64,000 bases of DNA from Siphonobacter sp. SORGH_AS_0500. Lineage in GTDB: Bacteria; Bacteroidota; Bacteroidia; Cytophagales; Spirosomataceae. The first letter of the stretch is position 1, and the number at the start of each line of letters is the position of its first letter. A model generated the notes under the pieces. That model had not been told where the DNA came from and made no database searches. It saw nothing but the letters and a program-made list of their open reading frames with translations. The stretch covers positions 186,001 through 250,000 of the forward strand of contig NZ_NHPP01000004.1 of NCBI RefSeq assembly GCF_002838835.1, given 5' to 3'. Both the position numbers and the translations under genes were made by a program. Shown in pieces: positions 35,072 to 45,059 of this stretch.

Positions 35072-36955
35072 ATGAAGTTATCAGTACTGGATATTTGCAT
35101 TATTGTTTGTTACCTGCTAGCCGTTATTGTGCTGGGGCTGGTGCTCAAAAAAAGGGCCGCCAAAGACAAAGAAGCGTATATGTTGGGTGGTAAAACCTTG
35201 CCCTGGTATATGCTCGGCCTCTCGAATGCTTCGGATATGTTTGACATTTCCGGGACGATGTGGATGGTTTCGCTGGCCTTTGTTTATGGACTAAAAAGCC
35301 TCTGGATTCCCTGGCTCTGGCCGGTCTTTAATCAGGTTTTCATGATGATGTACCTATCTGTCTGGTTGCGACGCTCGAACGTTACCACCGGGGCCGAATG
35401 GATCGGAACGCGATTCGGAAGAGGAAAGGGGGTCAAGGCTTCGCATACCATCGTGGTTGTTTTTGCCTTGTTGAGTTGTCTGGGTTTTTTGGCGTATGGC
35501 TTTGTGGGGCTGGGCAAATTTGTGGAGATATTCATTCCTTTTCAGAGTATCGCTCCTTATCTACCTTTCTCGGTTTCTCCGGAATACGTAGCTCCTTTTT
35601 ACGGAATCATTTTCACAGCCTTCGCGGTGTTTTATGCCATTCTGGGGGGGATGACTAGCATCGTCATCGGCGATGTTATGAAATACGTTATCATGACCAT
35701 CTCGGCATTGGTAATCGCGGTCATTGCCATGGATAACCTTTCGGGAAAAACACTGGCGGTGCCGCAGGGATGGTATACCCCCTTTTTCAGTTGGCGGCTC
35801 GATGATTTGGACTGGACGGGAATGATGGAGGAAGTGAACGACAAAATTCAGTCAGACGGCTTTTCTTTGTTTGGGGTGTTTTTCATGATGATGCTGTTCA
35901 AGGGAGTGCTGGCCAGTCTGGCTGGGCCTGCCCCGAATTACGACATGCAGAAAATTCTTTCGACTAAGTCGCCCCAGGAAGCAGCCAGGATGAGTGGCTT
36001 CGTTTCAATCGTCCTGTTACCCGTTCGCTATGCCATGATTATGGGTTTGACAGTCCTGGCCTTGCTCAATTTCGATCACTTAAATCTGCATGGAACGCAC
36101 GGAATTGATTTCGAGAAAATTCTTCCAGCGGCCATCTTACACTTTGTTCCGGCAGGCCTGATGGGTTTATTACTGGCGGGCTTACTGGCCGCCTTTATGG
36201 GCACTTTTGCCGGAACACTGAATGCCGCTCAGGCCTATATCGTCAATGACATCTACCTGAAATACGTTAATCCGGGAGCCTCCAACCATCGCATTTCCAG
36301 AATGAATTACCTTTCGGGTCTGACGGTGGCATTGATTGGCATTCTTTTGGGGTTATTTGCCAAAGACGTAAATAGTATTTTACAGTGGATTGTCTCGGCA
36401 TTGTACGGCGGCTACATCGCGGCTAATGTGCTGAAATGGCACTGGTGGCGATTTAACGCGAGTGGTTTTTTCTGGGGAATGGTAGCCGGAATTATTCCAG
36501 CCCTGATTTTCCCGGTCGTTTTCCCGCACACGCTAAGTCTGTATTATTTCCCTTTGTTGTTCGTGATTTCACTCGCAGGCTGTGTGTGTGGATCGTTGGT
36601 AACCCCTGCAACGAACATAGATACGCTGAAAACCTTTTACCGCACCGTTCGACCCTGGGGTTTCTGGAAACCCATTCAGGCATTAGTACAGCAGGAAGAT
36701 CCTGATTTTCAGCCTAATTCCGATTTTAGAAAAGATACTTTAAATGTCGTGGTTGGAATAATCGCTCAGTGTACTTTAACGCTCGCACCCATGTATTGGG
36801 TACTGAAAATGAATCTGGAACTGTCGGTTACGCTGCTGGCACTGGGGGTATGCATATTCATCCTAAAAAGAACCTGGTGGGATCATCTCTACGATGAACC
36901 ACCACTGGTGAAGGGAAACCGTTTAACCAAAACCCTGGATGACTTTCCAAGATAA
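35072..36955 (+). CDS. Sodium:solute symporter (SSS family)
   Basis: This 627-residue inner-membrane transporter has about 14 hydrophobic helices. Family landmarks are LGGKTLPWYMLGLSNASDMF, TGAEWIGTRFGRG, ILGGMTSIVIGDVMKYVIM and GLLAAFMGTFAGTLNAAQAY. I chose the ATG at 35072 (MKLSVLDICII), which begins at the first helix. Position after SusC, SusD and a GH26 mannanase suggests uptake of mannose or manno-oligosaccharides into the cytoplasm, driven by sodium. It completes the carbohydrate locus. Confidence 0.9.
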   Translation: MKLSVLDICIIVCYLLAVIVLGLVLKKRAAKDKEAYMLGGKTLPWYMLGLSNASDMFDISGTMWMVSLAFVYGLKSLWIPWLWPVFNQVFMMMYLSVWLRRSNVTTGAEWIGTRFGRGKGVKASHTIVVVFALLSCLGFLAYGFVGLGKFVEIFIPFQSIAPYLPFSVSPEYVAPFYGIIFTAFAVFYAILGGMTSIVIGDVMKYVIMTISALVIAVIAMDNLSGKTLAVPQGWYTPFFSWRLDDLDWTGMMEEVNDKIQSDGFSLFGVFFMMMLFKGVLASLAGPAPNYDMQKILSTKSPQEAARMSGFVSIVLLPVRYAMIMGLTVLALLNFDHLNLHGTHGIDFEKILPAAILHFVPAGLMGLLLAGLLAAFMGTFAGTLNAAQAYIVNDIYLKYVNPGASNHRISRMNYLSGLTVALIGILLGLFAKDVNSILQWIVSALYGGYIAANVLKWHWWRFNASGFFWGMVAGIIPALIFPVVFPHTLSLYYFPLLFVISLAGCVCGSLVTPATNIDTLKTFYRTVRPWGFWKPIQALVQQEDPDFQPNSDFRKDTLNVVVGIIAQCTLTLAPMYWVLKMNLELSVTLLALGVCIFILKRTWWDHLYDEPPLVKGNRLTKTLDDFPR

Positions 36956-37092
36956 ATACCAGATTCAGGAAGAAGCGGTAACCAAGGTAACTAGCTTTAT
37001 TAGGCATCCAGATTAACATCCGAGTCAGCTTCTCCAGCATTATTAATTCCATTAATAAATCTAAGAAGTCCAGCGGACTTCAATATGAATAG

Positions 37093-37189
37093 CCCCGGAT
37101 GAAATCCGGGGAATGATGCCAGCTTACGAATGGCGTTCAGATCCCCGGATGTTAATCCGGGGCTATCCGTATTCAACCCCTCCGGGGTT
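37093..37189. repeat. CCCCGGAT hairpin cluster
   Basis: Three small hairpins lie in 97 bases: CCCCGGAT/ATCCGGGG at 37093-37111, again at 37143-37162, and AACCCC/GGGGTT at 37175-37189. A related hairpin occurs at 49771. The first and second also pair with each other (ATAGCCCCGGAT with ATCCGGGGCTAT). Confidence 0.65.
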
Positions 37190-37218
37190 ATGGAGTCAAA
37201 CGATTATTCATAAAAATA

Positions 37219-37248
37219 CCCCCCAAGTAGTGTCTAACTTCTGGGGGG
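37219..37248. terminator. G/C-run hairpin between convergent genes
   Basis: CCCCCC (37219-37224) pairs with GGGGGG (37243-37248) between the symporter gene and the oppositely oriented MFS gene. A TTTTTT run follows some bases later, near 37270. Confidence 0.5.
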
Positions 37249-37295
37249 CACTCCACCTCGTTTGGGGGCTTTTTTATAGAAAACGCTGATCCTCA

Positions 37296-38533
37296 TTAAA
37301 CCGGCACGGCTGGATTGGTTACCTTTCGTTGTACCATCTTGTTCACCAGATACATCATTGCAATACCAACAATCATACCCAGGATAACGACGTAACTCAA
37401 AATATCGTAATGTTCAATGTATCCTGTCGGCGTTTCGGAAACGATCATTCCGGCGATGACTGCGGCGAGCCACCGGCCATTTGTTGAACCGAAGAGTTAA
37501 TACTCATAAACGCCCCCCGATCCTGCAAGGTAGGAATGGCCGTCATCAGGGCCGAAGAAGAGATAATGCGGGAAGTAATTCCCACGAACATGATAACATT
37601 AATAATAATGACTGTAGTCAGCGGAGTAGGGCCGAGGTTCCCATAAATTCCCGTCATAATCATCGCCAATACCGACCCTGCAAAGAACAGACGATATTTG
37701 CCAATACGGTCGCTGTATTTCCCAATTAAAGGTCCTGCAATCATAGAGCTGATACCCGTAATGACATATACCGTAGGTAAATCAGCAAACGGAATTTGCA
37801 GGTTATGCACACTATACGCACTGCCAAAGGGCATCAGCATGTAACCTCCCATGGCCAGTAACGTCGTGGTAGCAAAAGCGAGTAGGTAATTCGGTTTAGA
37901 TAAGGTTTTCTGCAGGTGTACAAAGGCATTCTGTTTTTCCGTACTCTTCAAATGGGCATCAATCGGCTTTAGATACACCACAATTAAAATACCAATGATG
38001 ATGCAAAAACCGACAATCATAGTAAAGGGCGAATGCCAACCGAAGTGGTTAGCCAGGTATAAGCCGATGGGAATTCCCAAAACCTGACTCGTAGCAAAGG
38101 CCATTTGCACAAAACCCATGACCCGACCGCGAACTTCCAGAGCAAATAAGTCGGTAATGATCGCCGCACAAATAGAGCCGATTACCCCGCCAAATAGTCC
38201 CGTGAAAATCCGGGCGAAAAGCAGAAAATGAAAATCAGTGGCGATGCTGCACAAGAACGTACCGATGGTAAAGCCAGTGTAAAAAAACAGAAGTAACTTC
38301 TTGCGGTCAAACTTATCAGCGAACCCCGCAGCTAATAAGCCCGATGCTCCGGCACTAAACGCATAGGCCGACACCACCCAGCCAAATTGAGCGGGAGAAA
38401 TGTGCATGGTAGGCATAAGGATGGCTCCGAGGGGAGACAACACCATGAAATCCAGAATGATGGTAAATTGAAGAATCGCCAGAATGGCAATAACGAAGGT
38501 TTCGTATTTGGAAAACTTTTGGGAAGAATCCAT
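37296..38533 (-). pseudogene. MFS transporter, frameshifted near the C-terminus
   Basis: The frame from 38533 encodes a 12-helix major facilitator with LDFMVLSPLGAILMPTMHIS near the start and the motif AGFADKFDRKKLLLF between helices 2 and 3. It looks like a drug or sugar efflux protein. Near 37475 the sequence after QQMAGG leaves the frame. With one base restored, it continues as LAAVIAGMIVSETPTGYI, includes the last helix (LGMIVGIAMMYLVNKMV), and stops at 37296-37298. As the sequence stands the protein ends early at 37445 without its last helix. Confidence 0.8.
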
Positions 38534-38647
38534 GGGTATGATTAAGGAAAAATAGGTTAGCTCGTTGCAACGAGTAATAAATCAGCACCACTGATCAAGA
38601 CACTCCTTGGAGTAGCTAGTCAAGTCCTGCTTCGTCAAATAATGCTT

Positions 38648-39028
38648 TTACTTGGATTGTAAACTATTGATCCACCAGACGTTACCGAAAGGGTCAATCA
38701 CTCCACCACTGCGGCCATAAGACTGATCACTCACTTCCATCAAAATGGTACTACCTTGTTCTACGGCCTTGCGAACGGCTTCGTCGGCATTATCTACGTA
38801 GACAAATAAACTGCAGGATTGCGGTCGCCATTCTTCCGTGCTGTCGCAAAGCATAAGGGTACTTCGACCAATTTGATATTCAGCGTGCATAACCGTAGTG
38901 TCGTCCCGTTTCGCCAGATAGACTTCCTTGGCCTGAAACACATATTTAATGAAGTCAATGAACTGAAAAGCACCTTCCAGAATAAAGTACGGCATGACCG
39001 ACTGGTGATGATGGGGAAATAGTTTCAT
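38648..39028 (-). CDS. VOC family protein (glyoxalase/PhnB-like)
   Basis: The product has 126 residues from the ATG at 39028. It shows the paired beta-alpha-beta pattern of PhnB-like vicinal-oxygen-chelate proteins: MPYFILEGAFQFIDFIKYVF, VMHAEYQIGRSTLMLCD, SLFVYVDNADEAVRKAVEQG and GVIDPFGNVWWI. Substrate and metal dependence cannot be assigned. A TTG-type extension to 39049 adds only seven residues and is not favoured. It sits upstream of, and in the same direction as, the broken MFS gene. Confidence 0.85.
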   Translation of the reverse strand: MKLFPHHHQSVMPYFILEGAFQFIDFIKYVFQAKEVYLAKRDDTTVMHAEYQIGRSTLMLCDSTEEWRPQSCSLFVYVDNADEAVRKAVEQGSTILMEVSDQSYGRSGGVIDPFGNVWWINSLQSK

Positions 39029-39329
39029 TCGTGAGGACGTATTAAGCACGGAATTACTTCAAATGTAAAGAAAAAGAATGAGTGATAGCGGGTTTAATGA
39101 GGCATAGTTACCGCAAGGGTGCGGAGGCTTTTCTATAAAAAATCTATCTTTTGTTAGGACTGATTACGAGGATAGAATAGATCTAAGTATTATAAATAGC
39201 CTCTGTTAATCAGTGTTTTAAGAGAGTGTAAGTTGAATAATGGGCTTACTAAAGCACTAGAATAACTAGGTTGAAGGAATATGTTTTTCTACTTAAGAGG
39301 CATCACACAAGTATAAACTTACTTAAGTC

Positions 39330-39890
39330 ATGGAACAGAAACTGCAAGGAAAAAAAGTAGCAATTTTACTTACCGATGGATTCGAACAAGTAGAATTAAC
39401 CGAACCACAACAAGCATTAATAGATGCCGGTGCTGAAACAAAAATTATTTCTCCTAAAGAGGGTCAGGTAAAAGGTTGGGATCACACAGATTGGGGCGAT
39501 TCATTCGCAGTAGACGTGCCCTTATCAGAGGCAAATCCCGAAGACTATGATGCCTTATTGTTGCCCGGTGGGGTAATGAATCCTGATAATCTACGGATGG
39601 ACAAAGATGCTGTAGCTTTCGTAGAACACTTCTTTGAAGCTTCAAAACCCGTAGCAGCCATTTGCCACGCACCCATCATGCTGATTGAAGCAGATGTAGT
39701 GGAAGGTCGGAAATTGACTTCTTTTCCATCCTTACAGACGGATTTAAGAAATGCCGGAGCCGAATGGGTTGATGAAGAAGTAGTGACAGACAACGGTTTG
39801 GTAACCAGCCGCAAGCCCGATGATATTCCTGCATTTAATAAGAAAATGATTGAGGAAATTGCGGAAGGTCAACACGCAACGACTTATTAA
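39330..39890 (+). CDS. DJ-1/PfpI family protein (type 1 glutamine amidotransferase-like)
   Basis: This 186-residue protein has an N-terminal KVAILLTDGFEQVEL, which carries the conserved Glu, then LLLPGGVMNPD and the nucleophile elbow AAICHAPIML with Cys112. These are the landmarks of PfpI/DJ-1-type stress proteins, which act as deglycases, chaperones or peptidases. A 301-base gap precedes it. A small Q/N-rich protein gene follows in the same direction after 139 bases, consistent with a stress-related pair, although this is inference. Confidence 0.9.
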   Translation: MEQKLQGKKVAILLTDGFEQVELTEPQQALIDAGAETKIISPKEGQVKGWDHTDWGDSFAVDVPLSEANPEDYDALLLPGGVMNPDNLRMDKDAVAFVEHFFEASKPVAAICHAPIMLIEADVVEGRKLTSFPSLQTDLRNAGAEWVDEEVVTDNGLVTSRKPDDIPAFNKKMIEEIAEGQHATTY

Positions 39891-40029
39891 TAGTAGCATT
39901 TTCAATACGATAGTTCCTAACTGGTTTTGTAGAAAAAATTCTATAAAATATAATTGGAATACTATTTTATTTCATGTAATTTAGATAAGTCCGTCAGATG
40001 ACGAGATAAAATGATAACCTGATAAATCT

Positions 40030-40305
40030 ATGGAAAATAACCAGCAACAGGCAAATCAGCAGCAAGGCTCTGATACGCAAAATCAAGATCAACGCAACCA
40101 GAATCAAGGAAATCAACAAGCTCAGCAAGCGGGTCAACAACGCCAGCAACAGGGAGCAGAACCCAATCGGGGAGGTGGTAACCAAAACAGTCCTGGTAAC
40201 GGGGGAGAAGGGTTAGGCACGGGTCGTTATGAAAACGAAGATCAGAATAACGAAACGCCACAGCAGGATCAATACGTAAAAGAAGAAAGAACCAGTCGAT
40301 TATAA
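40030..40305 (+). CDS. Small Gln/Asn-rich disordered protein
   Basis: This 91-residue protein consists largely of Gln, Asn, Gly and Glu (MENNQQQANQQQGSDTQNQD at the start). It should be fully disordered and soluble. The ATG, the lack of stops and a perfect terminator 15 bases behind its stop support a real gene. No function is known to me. Such hydrophilic low-complexity proteins are sometimes desiccation or stress-linked, and the neighbour is a DJ-1-type stress protein. Confidence 0.65.
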   Translation: MENNQQQANQQQGSDTQNQDQRNQNQGNQQAQQAGQQRQQQGAEPNRGGGNQNSPGNGGEGLGTGRYENEDQNNETPQQDQYVKEERTSRL

Positions 40306-40320
40306 AATTGACAGAAATAC

Positions 40321-40365
40321 ATAAAAGAAGCCCAATCGTTAACCTAACGATTGGGCTTCTTTTAT
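40321..40365 (+). terminator. Rho-independent terminator
   Basis: A perfect 19-bp stem (AAAAGAAGCCCAATCGTTA and complement) around a 3-base loop follows the Q/N-rich gene and ends in TTTTAT. Confidence 0.9.
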
Positions 40366-40534
40366 GTTCGGCATTCTAGCTCGCAACGAACTGGCTTGCT
40401 GCTAGCGAAAAAGCTGGCAGCATTAAGAAAACTAGTAAAAAGCTATCAGCAGTGTATTTCAGTAATGCTACTTTGACTAAAAGGATGCTAACAACCTGTT
40501 GCCAGCAATTGAAAAACTAATCGTAATGCCCTCC

Positions 40535-41068
40535 CTAACTCTGCTTAGGCCGAAAAGCTTTGATAACGGCTTCGTTCGTTTCCAGATAAGGCCCGCCGAT
40601 TAAATCAATGCAGTAAGGAATAGCTGGAAATACAGCGTCCAGACATTGGCGAATGGCCGAAGGCTTGCCGGGTAGATTTACAATCAGACATTGCCCACGA
40701 ATACCCGCGGTTTGCCGGGAAAGAATGGCCGTAGGCACGTATTCCAGACTTACCTTTCGCATCAATTCCCCAAAACCCGGCATCATTTTCTGACAAATCG
40801 CCTCGGTTGCTTCGGGAGTGACATCGCGGGGAGCGGGGCCCGTTCCACCCGAGGTTACTACCAGGCAGCAACCTTCCTGATCCGCCAGTTCAATTAATGT
40901 CTGAGAAATGAGATCCTGCTCATCGGGAATAACCCGGTAGACGGGTTCCCACTGATTCACTAAATATTCGTTCAGGGTCGATACAATGGCTTTGCCCGGA
41001 ATATCTTCATAAATACCCGCACTGGCCCGATCCGACACATTGATAATTCCAATCTTTACCCGGTTCAT
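40535..41068 (-). CDS. mog: Molybdopterin adenylyltransferase (MogA/MoaB-like)
   Basis: With the ATG at 41068 the protein has 177 residues. It shows KIGIINVSDRASAGIYEDIP, the substrate-binding TSGGTGPAPRDVTPEAT, and VNLPGKPSAIRQCLDAVFPA, all typical of the MoCF-biosynthesis domain. It should adenylylate molybdopterin before molybdenum insertion. An in-frame extension to 41119 has no family resemblance. No other molybdenum cofactor gene is nearby. It follows metG on the same strand behind a terminator. Confidence 0.88.
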   Translation of the reverse strand: MNRVKIGIINVSDRASAGIYEDIPGKAIVSTLNEYLVNQWEPVYRVIPDEQDLISQTLIELADQEGCCLVVTSGGTGPAPRDVTPEATEAICQKMMPGFGELMRKVSLEYVPTAILSRQTAGIRGQCLIVNLPGKPSAIRQCLDAVFPAIPYCIDLIGGPYLETNEAVIKAFRPKQS

Positions 41069-41130
41069 GAGGTTACTATTGAATGCGTGATTGATCAAAA
41101 GAGTGAATACATGGTACACTCATAACTGAC

Positions 41131-41158
41131 AAAAAAGGCTGATGTTTCCACCAGCCTT
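41131..41158 (-). terminator. Terminator of metG
   Basis: On the minus strand AAGGCTG and CAGCCTT form a stem followed by TTTT, 22 bases behind the metG stop. Confidence 0.75.
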
Positions 41159-41179
41159 CTTCCGCGTACTATTGAATAC

Positions 41180-43222
41180 CTAAGAAACGGTTCCGCCGTT
41201 CCAGATGGGTTCGCCGGGGCGGATGAATTGCAGCTTGCCGTCGCGGTCTTCTGCCATCAAAATCATCCCTTGCGATTCGATGCCCATCATTTTTCGAGGG
41301 GCCAGATTTGCCAGTAAGGAAACCTGCTGACCAATAATAGCTTCGGGTGAAAAATGCTCAGCGATGCCACTAACTACCGTCCGGGTATCAATTCCTGTAT
41401 TCAGCGTTAATTTCAATAATTTCTTAGATTTCGGAACGGCTTCAGCCGCCGTGATGGTGGCAATACGAATATCCAGTTTGCTGAAATCGTCGTAGGTAAT
41501 GGCCTCTTTCTGAGGAGCTGGTGTTTTAGACGCCAGCTCGTTCATCTTTTTCGTATCCAGTAATTTCTGTACCTGAGCCTCGATGACTGCGTCTTCAATT
41601 TTCTCAAATAATAAACCCTTATTCTGGATGGAATGACCTTCAGGTAGTAAAGACGCCGATCCGGCTTTACTCCAGTTAGTATCCGTCAGGTTCAGCATCT
41701 CACGCAGTTTGGTTGCCGTGAAAGGCAGGAAGGGTTCCGCCAGGATAGAAAGCGAAGCGGTAATTTGCAAACTCAGGTTCAGGATCGTAGCTGCACGCTC
41801 GGGGTTTTCCTTAATGACCTTCCAGGGTTCTGTAGAGGCCAGATACTGATTCCCCAGGCGAGCTACTTCTATAAATAGGCTCAGTCCTTCCCGGAAACGG
41901 AAGTTATCGAGTGAGTCAGCAATTTTGGCGGGATACAGAGCCAGCTCTTCCAGCATTTTCTGATCGGCTTCGGTTAACTCGCCGAGAGCCGGAACTGCCG
42001 GGCCAAAGTTTTTCTCCGTTAATACAACAGCCCGGTTTACGAAGTTACCCAGAATTCCGACCAACTCGGAGTTGTTACGTGTTTGGTAATCTTTCCAGGT
42101 AAATTCCGAATCCTTAGTTTCGGGAGCGTTGGCAATCAGGGTATACCGAAGCACGTCCTGCTTGCCGGGCATGTCTTCCAGATATTCGTGTAACCACACC
42201 GCCCAGTTCCGGGACGTGGAAATCTTGTCTCCTTCCAAATTCATGAATTCATTGGCCGGAACGTTATCCGCACCCGCGATGAAACGACCATCGGCCATCA
42301 GCATGGCGGGGAAAATCAGACAGTGAAAAACAATGTTATCCTTACCAATGAAGTGAATGAGACGGGTATCGTCGGCTTTCCACCATTTCTCCCAATCATC
42401 GCCTTTCAGTTCTTTCGTAAAGGTGATATAGCCAATCGGAGCGTCGAACCATACGTACATGACTTTACCTTCGGCGTTGGGCAAAGGTACTTTGATACCC
42501 CAATCCAGGTCGCGGGTCATGGCCCGTGGTTTCAGACCTTCGTTGAGCCAGGAACGAACCTGACCAGCCACGTTGGTTTTCCATTCGGGGTGACTCGCTA
42601 CGTATTTTTCCAGCTCTGGCTGCATCGCATCAAGCGGCAGGTTCCAGTTTTTGGTTTCTTTCAGAATCGGCGTTCCGCCGGATAGCATCGAGCGGGGGTT
42701 AATCAGCTCGCGAGGACTCAGGGTGCTGCCGCAACGCTCGCACTGATCGCCATATGCATTTTCGTTTCCACATACCGGACAGGTGCCTACGATGTAACGA
42801 TCAGCCAGAAACTGACCCGCTTTTTCGTCGTAATACTGTTCGGTTACTTCTTCTACAAATTTTCCCTGGTTATATAACTGAAGGAAAATCTCCTGGGACA
42901 TTTCGTGATGAATGGGCTTGGACGTCCGGGAATAAATGTCAAAATCGATTCCAAAATCCACAAACGACTGGTTGATTTGTGTGTAATACTTGTCAACCAC
43001 TTCCTGCGGAGTGATGCCTTCTTTTTGAGCCCGGATGGTAATAGGGACACCGTGTTCATCGGTACCCGAAATAAAAGCGACGTCTTCTCCTTTCGCCCGG
43101 AGGTAACGTACATATACGTCTGCCGGAACGTAACATCCTGCCAGGTGACCAATGTGAATCGGACCGTTGGCATAAATGAGGGCTGCGGTGACGGTAGTGC
43201 GGTTGAATTTCTTCTCAGACAT
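41180..43222 (-). CDS. metG: Methionyl-tRNA synthetase
   Basis: This 680-residue protein has an intact class I synthetase fold. The HIGH motif is [10 protein letters not shown] near residue 20, a zinc knuckle region [18 protein letters not shown] follows near 150, and DKISTS is the variant of the KMSKS loop. An anticodon-binding helical domain follows, and the C-terminal 100 residues form the EMAP/Trbp111 tRNA-binding domain ([20 protein letters not shown]). It charges tRNA with methionine and should be essential. Its undamaged frame is a useful contrast to the many frameshifted neighbours. Confidence 0.97.
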   Translation of the reverse strand: MSEKKFNRTTVTAALIYANGPIHIGHLAGCYVPADVYVRYLRAKGEDVAFISGTDEHGVPITIRAQKEGITPQEVVDKYYTQINQSFVDFGIDFDIYSRTSKPIHHEMSQEIFLQLYNQGKFVEEVTEQYYDEKAGQFLADRYIVGTCPVCGNENAYGDQCERCGSTLSPRELINPRSMLSGGTPILKETKNWNLPLDAMQPELEKYVASHPEWKTNVAGQVRSWLNEGLKPRAMTRDLDWGIKVPLPNAEGKVMYVWFDAPIGYITFTKELKGDDWEKWWKADDTRLIHFIGKDNIVFHCLIFPAMLMADGRFIAGADNVPANEFMNLEGDKISTSRNWAVWLHEYLEDMPGKQDVLRYTLIANAPETKDSEFTWKDYQTRNNSELVGILGNFVNRAVVLTEKNFGPAVPALGELTEADQKMLEELALYPAKIADSLDNFRFREGLSLFIEVARLGNQYLASTEPWKVIKENPERAATILNLSLQITASLSILAEPFLPFTATKLREMLNLTDTNWSKAGSASLLPEGHSIQNKGLLFEKIEDAVIEAQVQKLLDTKKMNELASKTPAPQKEAITYDDFSKLDIRIATITAAEAVPKSKKLLKLTLNTGIDTRTVVSGIAEHFSPEAIIGQQVSLLANLAPRKMMGIESQGMILMAEDRDGKLQFIRPGEPIWNGGTVS

Positions 43223-43244
43223 GAAAATCGGTAATTAAGGTCAG

Positions 43245-43252
43245 CAAAAGTA
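43245..43252 (-). promoter_or_regulatory. Candidate -7 element of metG
   Basis: TACTTTTG on the minus strand matches TAnnTTTG, 22 bases before the metG ATG. No TTG lies at the right distance upstream. Confidence 0.4.
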
Positions 43253-43448
43253 AGCATTTTTGGAGGATAGAGGGAAGAGTTTGCGGGATCGTTCGATCCG
43301 TTAAAAAATCCTTACTTTTGGCCTGTCAACGACGAAACGTAATTTTGTATCGTTTGGTCAGGTTCAGAAGATCTGTTTGCAGAAGAGGCTGAATTAGATC
43401 GGAGAGAGGCGATCTTTCCGCAGAAAACAGGAAGCAAAGCGTAAAGAG

Positions 43449-44452
43449 ATGGTATTTCTCACCGGGGCTAATGGCCTGATTGGTAGTGCGGTAGCAAGGA
43501 AATTTATTCTGGAAGGAGTACCGGTTCGGGCTCTTCGTCGAGCCAGTAGCGACCTTCGTTTAGTAAAAGATCTGGAAGATCGAATCGAGTGGATCGAAGG
43601 AGATGTGCTGGATGTAGCTATTCTGGAATCGGCCATTCGTGGCTGTACGTATGTCGTACATACGGCAGCGGTAGTCTCCTTTTCACCGAAAGAACGGGAA
43701 AAATTATACAAAATTAATGTAGAAGGGACGGCAAATGTCGTCAATATCTGCCTGAGCGAAGGCGTTCAGAAATTAGCCTACATTAGTTCCGTAGCGGCTT
43801 TAGGAAGACCTTCCCAGCAAAGTAAAAACCCAGAGGTACCGACGGTTGTGGATGAAAATCAGAAATGGGAAGAATCGCCGTTAAATTCACATTATGCCAT
43901 CTCCAAGTATCAGCCGAGCTGGAAGTCTGGCGGGGGGTATCGGAAGGGCTCAACAGCGTGATCGTAAATCCATCGGTAGTGATTGGGGAAGGCGACTGGG
44001 ACAAAAGCAGCACGGCCTTGTTCAAGTATGTCCATGATGAAAAACCTTTTTATACCGACGGGACTTTCAACTACGTAGATGTTCAGGACGTGGCCGAAGC
44101 CATTTATCAGTTGCTCTACAGTACCATTAAAAACGAACGGTTCATTCTGAATGCCGGACGCACCACGTATCGTCAGTTTTTTGAGTTGATCGCTAAAGAA
44201 ATGGGCAAGAAAGCTCCTTCCTATCGCGTTACTCCTTTAATTGCTGAAGTGGCCTGGCGATGGGAGGCATTTAAGAGTATTTTTACTAAAAAGCCGCCTT
44301 TGGTAACGAAGGAGACGGCCCAAAGCTCACAAACACACTTTACGTATCCGGGAACCAAGCTAGTATCAGCCTTACCTTTTAAATACCGCACACTAGAAGA
44401 AAGCACCCAGCGAATTGTTGCCTATTTAACAAATGCCTATTATAATAGTTGA
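43449..44452 (+). pseudogene. NAD-dependent epimerase/reductase (extended SDR), frameshifted
   Basis: The frame starts MVFLTGANGLIGSAVARKFI, with the glycine motif at the very N-terminus. It has VVHTAAVVSFSPKE, the TSS-equivalent YISSVAALGR, and YAISKY with the catalytic Tyr and Lys. Just after that lysine, near 43911, the frame breaks. The next frame goes on as AELEVWRGVSEGLNSVIVNP, then VVIGEGDW, and runs to 44452. One missing base explains it, and the repaired protein has about 334 residues, normal for the family. If real, the change destroys the substrate-binding half. Confidence 0.85.
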
Positions 44453-44532
44453 AGTGTTTAGTGAAAGCTTTTTACTCTACTTAAAAAGATATTGTTTTGT
44501 CATTCAATCCAGCTTGTTTTAAGATTACTCAC

Positions 44533-45033
44533 ATGAAAAAGGTACTCCCCATTCTTTCGCTCGTGGTAGCCAGTTTTACTGCGGCTCAGGCTCAAAGTGA
44601 AGATGCTGCCATTAAAGAAACGTTACAAAATTACATTGACGGCGGAGCCACGGGTGATACTGCTAGTCTGAATCGGGCTTTTTACCCCACGGCTAACCTG
44701 AGAAGTTTGGCAAATGGGCGGGTAACGAGTACGCCCGTAAAGGAATTTATCGGCAGAACGCCCAAGGGAGGAGCCAACTGGACTGGCCGTATCGTTTCTT
44801 ACAGTTATTTAGGAACGGCAGGTTCGGCAGTGCTTGAAATGCAACTGGATGCTTTCAAATTTGTTGACTTTTTGTCGTTGATGAAAATCGGAAACGACTG
44901 GAAAATCGTAAGTAGAGTATTTACGCGGGCCGACAAAAATCAGCCCATTACCTCAGTTGGAGGAGGAAAAGCCGCTGTAACGCAGAAAAAATCTGCTGCG
45001 AAGCCTAAGCCAAAGTCAGATGATGGTTGGTGA
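44533..45033 (+). CDS. Secreted nuclear-transport-factor-2-like (lumazine-binding type) protein
   Basis: This 166-residue protein starts at the ATG at 44533 and has a signal peptide MKKVLPILSLVVASFTAAQA. The mature part has the cone-shaped NTF2-like pattern (AIKETLQNYIDGGATGDTAS, AFYPTANLRSLANGR, VKEFIGRTP, KIGNDWKIVSRVF), as in putative lumazine-binding proteins of Bacteroidota. The C-terminus is Lys/Ala-rich. Its role is unknown, and it may be a small ligand-binding protein of the periplasm. The next gene starts 26 bases on. Confidence 0.8.
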   Translation: MKKVLPILSLVVASFTAAQAQSEDAAIKETLQNYIDGGATGDTASLNRAFYPTANLRSLANGRVTSTPVKEFIGRTPKGGANWTGRIVSYSYLGTAGSAVLEMQLDAFKFVDFLSLMKIGNDWKIVSRVFTRADKNQPITSVGGGKAAVTQKKSAAKPKPKSDDGW

Positions 45034-45059
45034 GATTGATAACCTCCAAAGAACTACTA

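Noticed and set aside
43313..43320. TACTTTTG as promoter of the SDR gene at 43449
   Set aside because: No TTG box at the right distance and 128 bases from the start codon, so I did not list it as a promoter.
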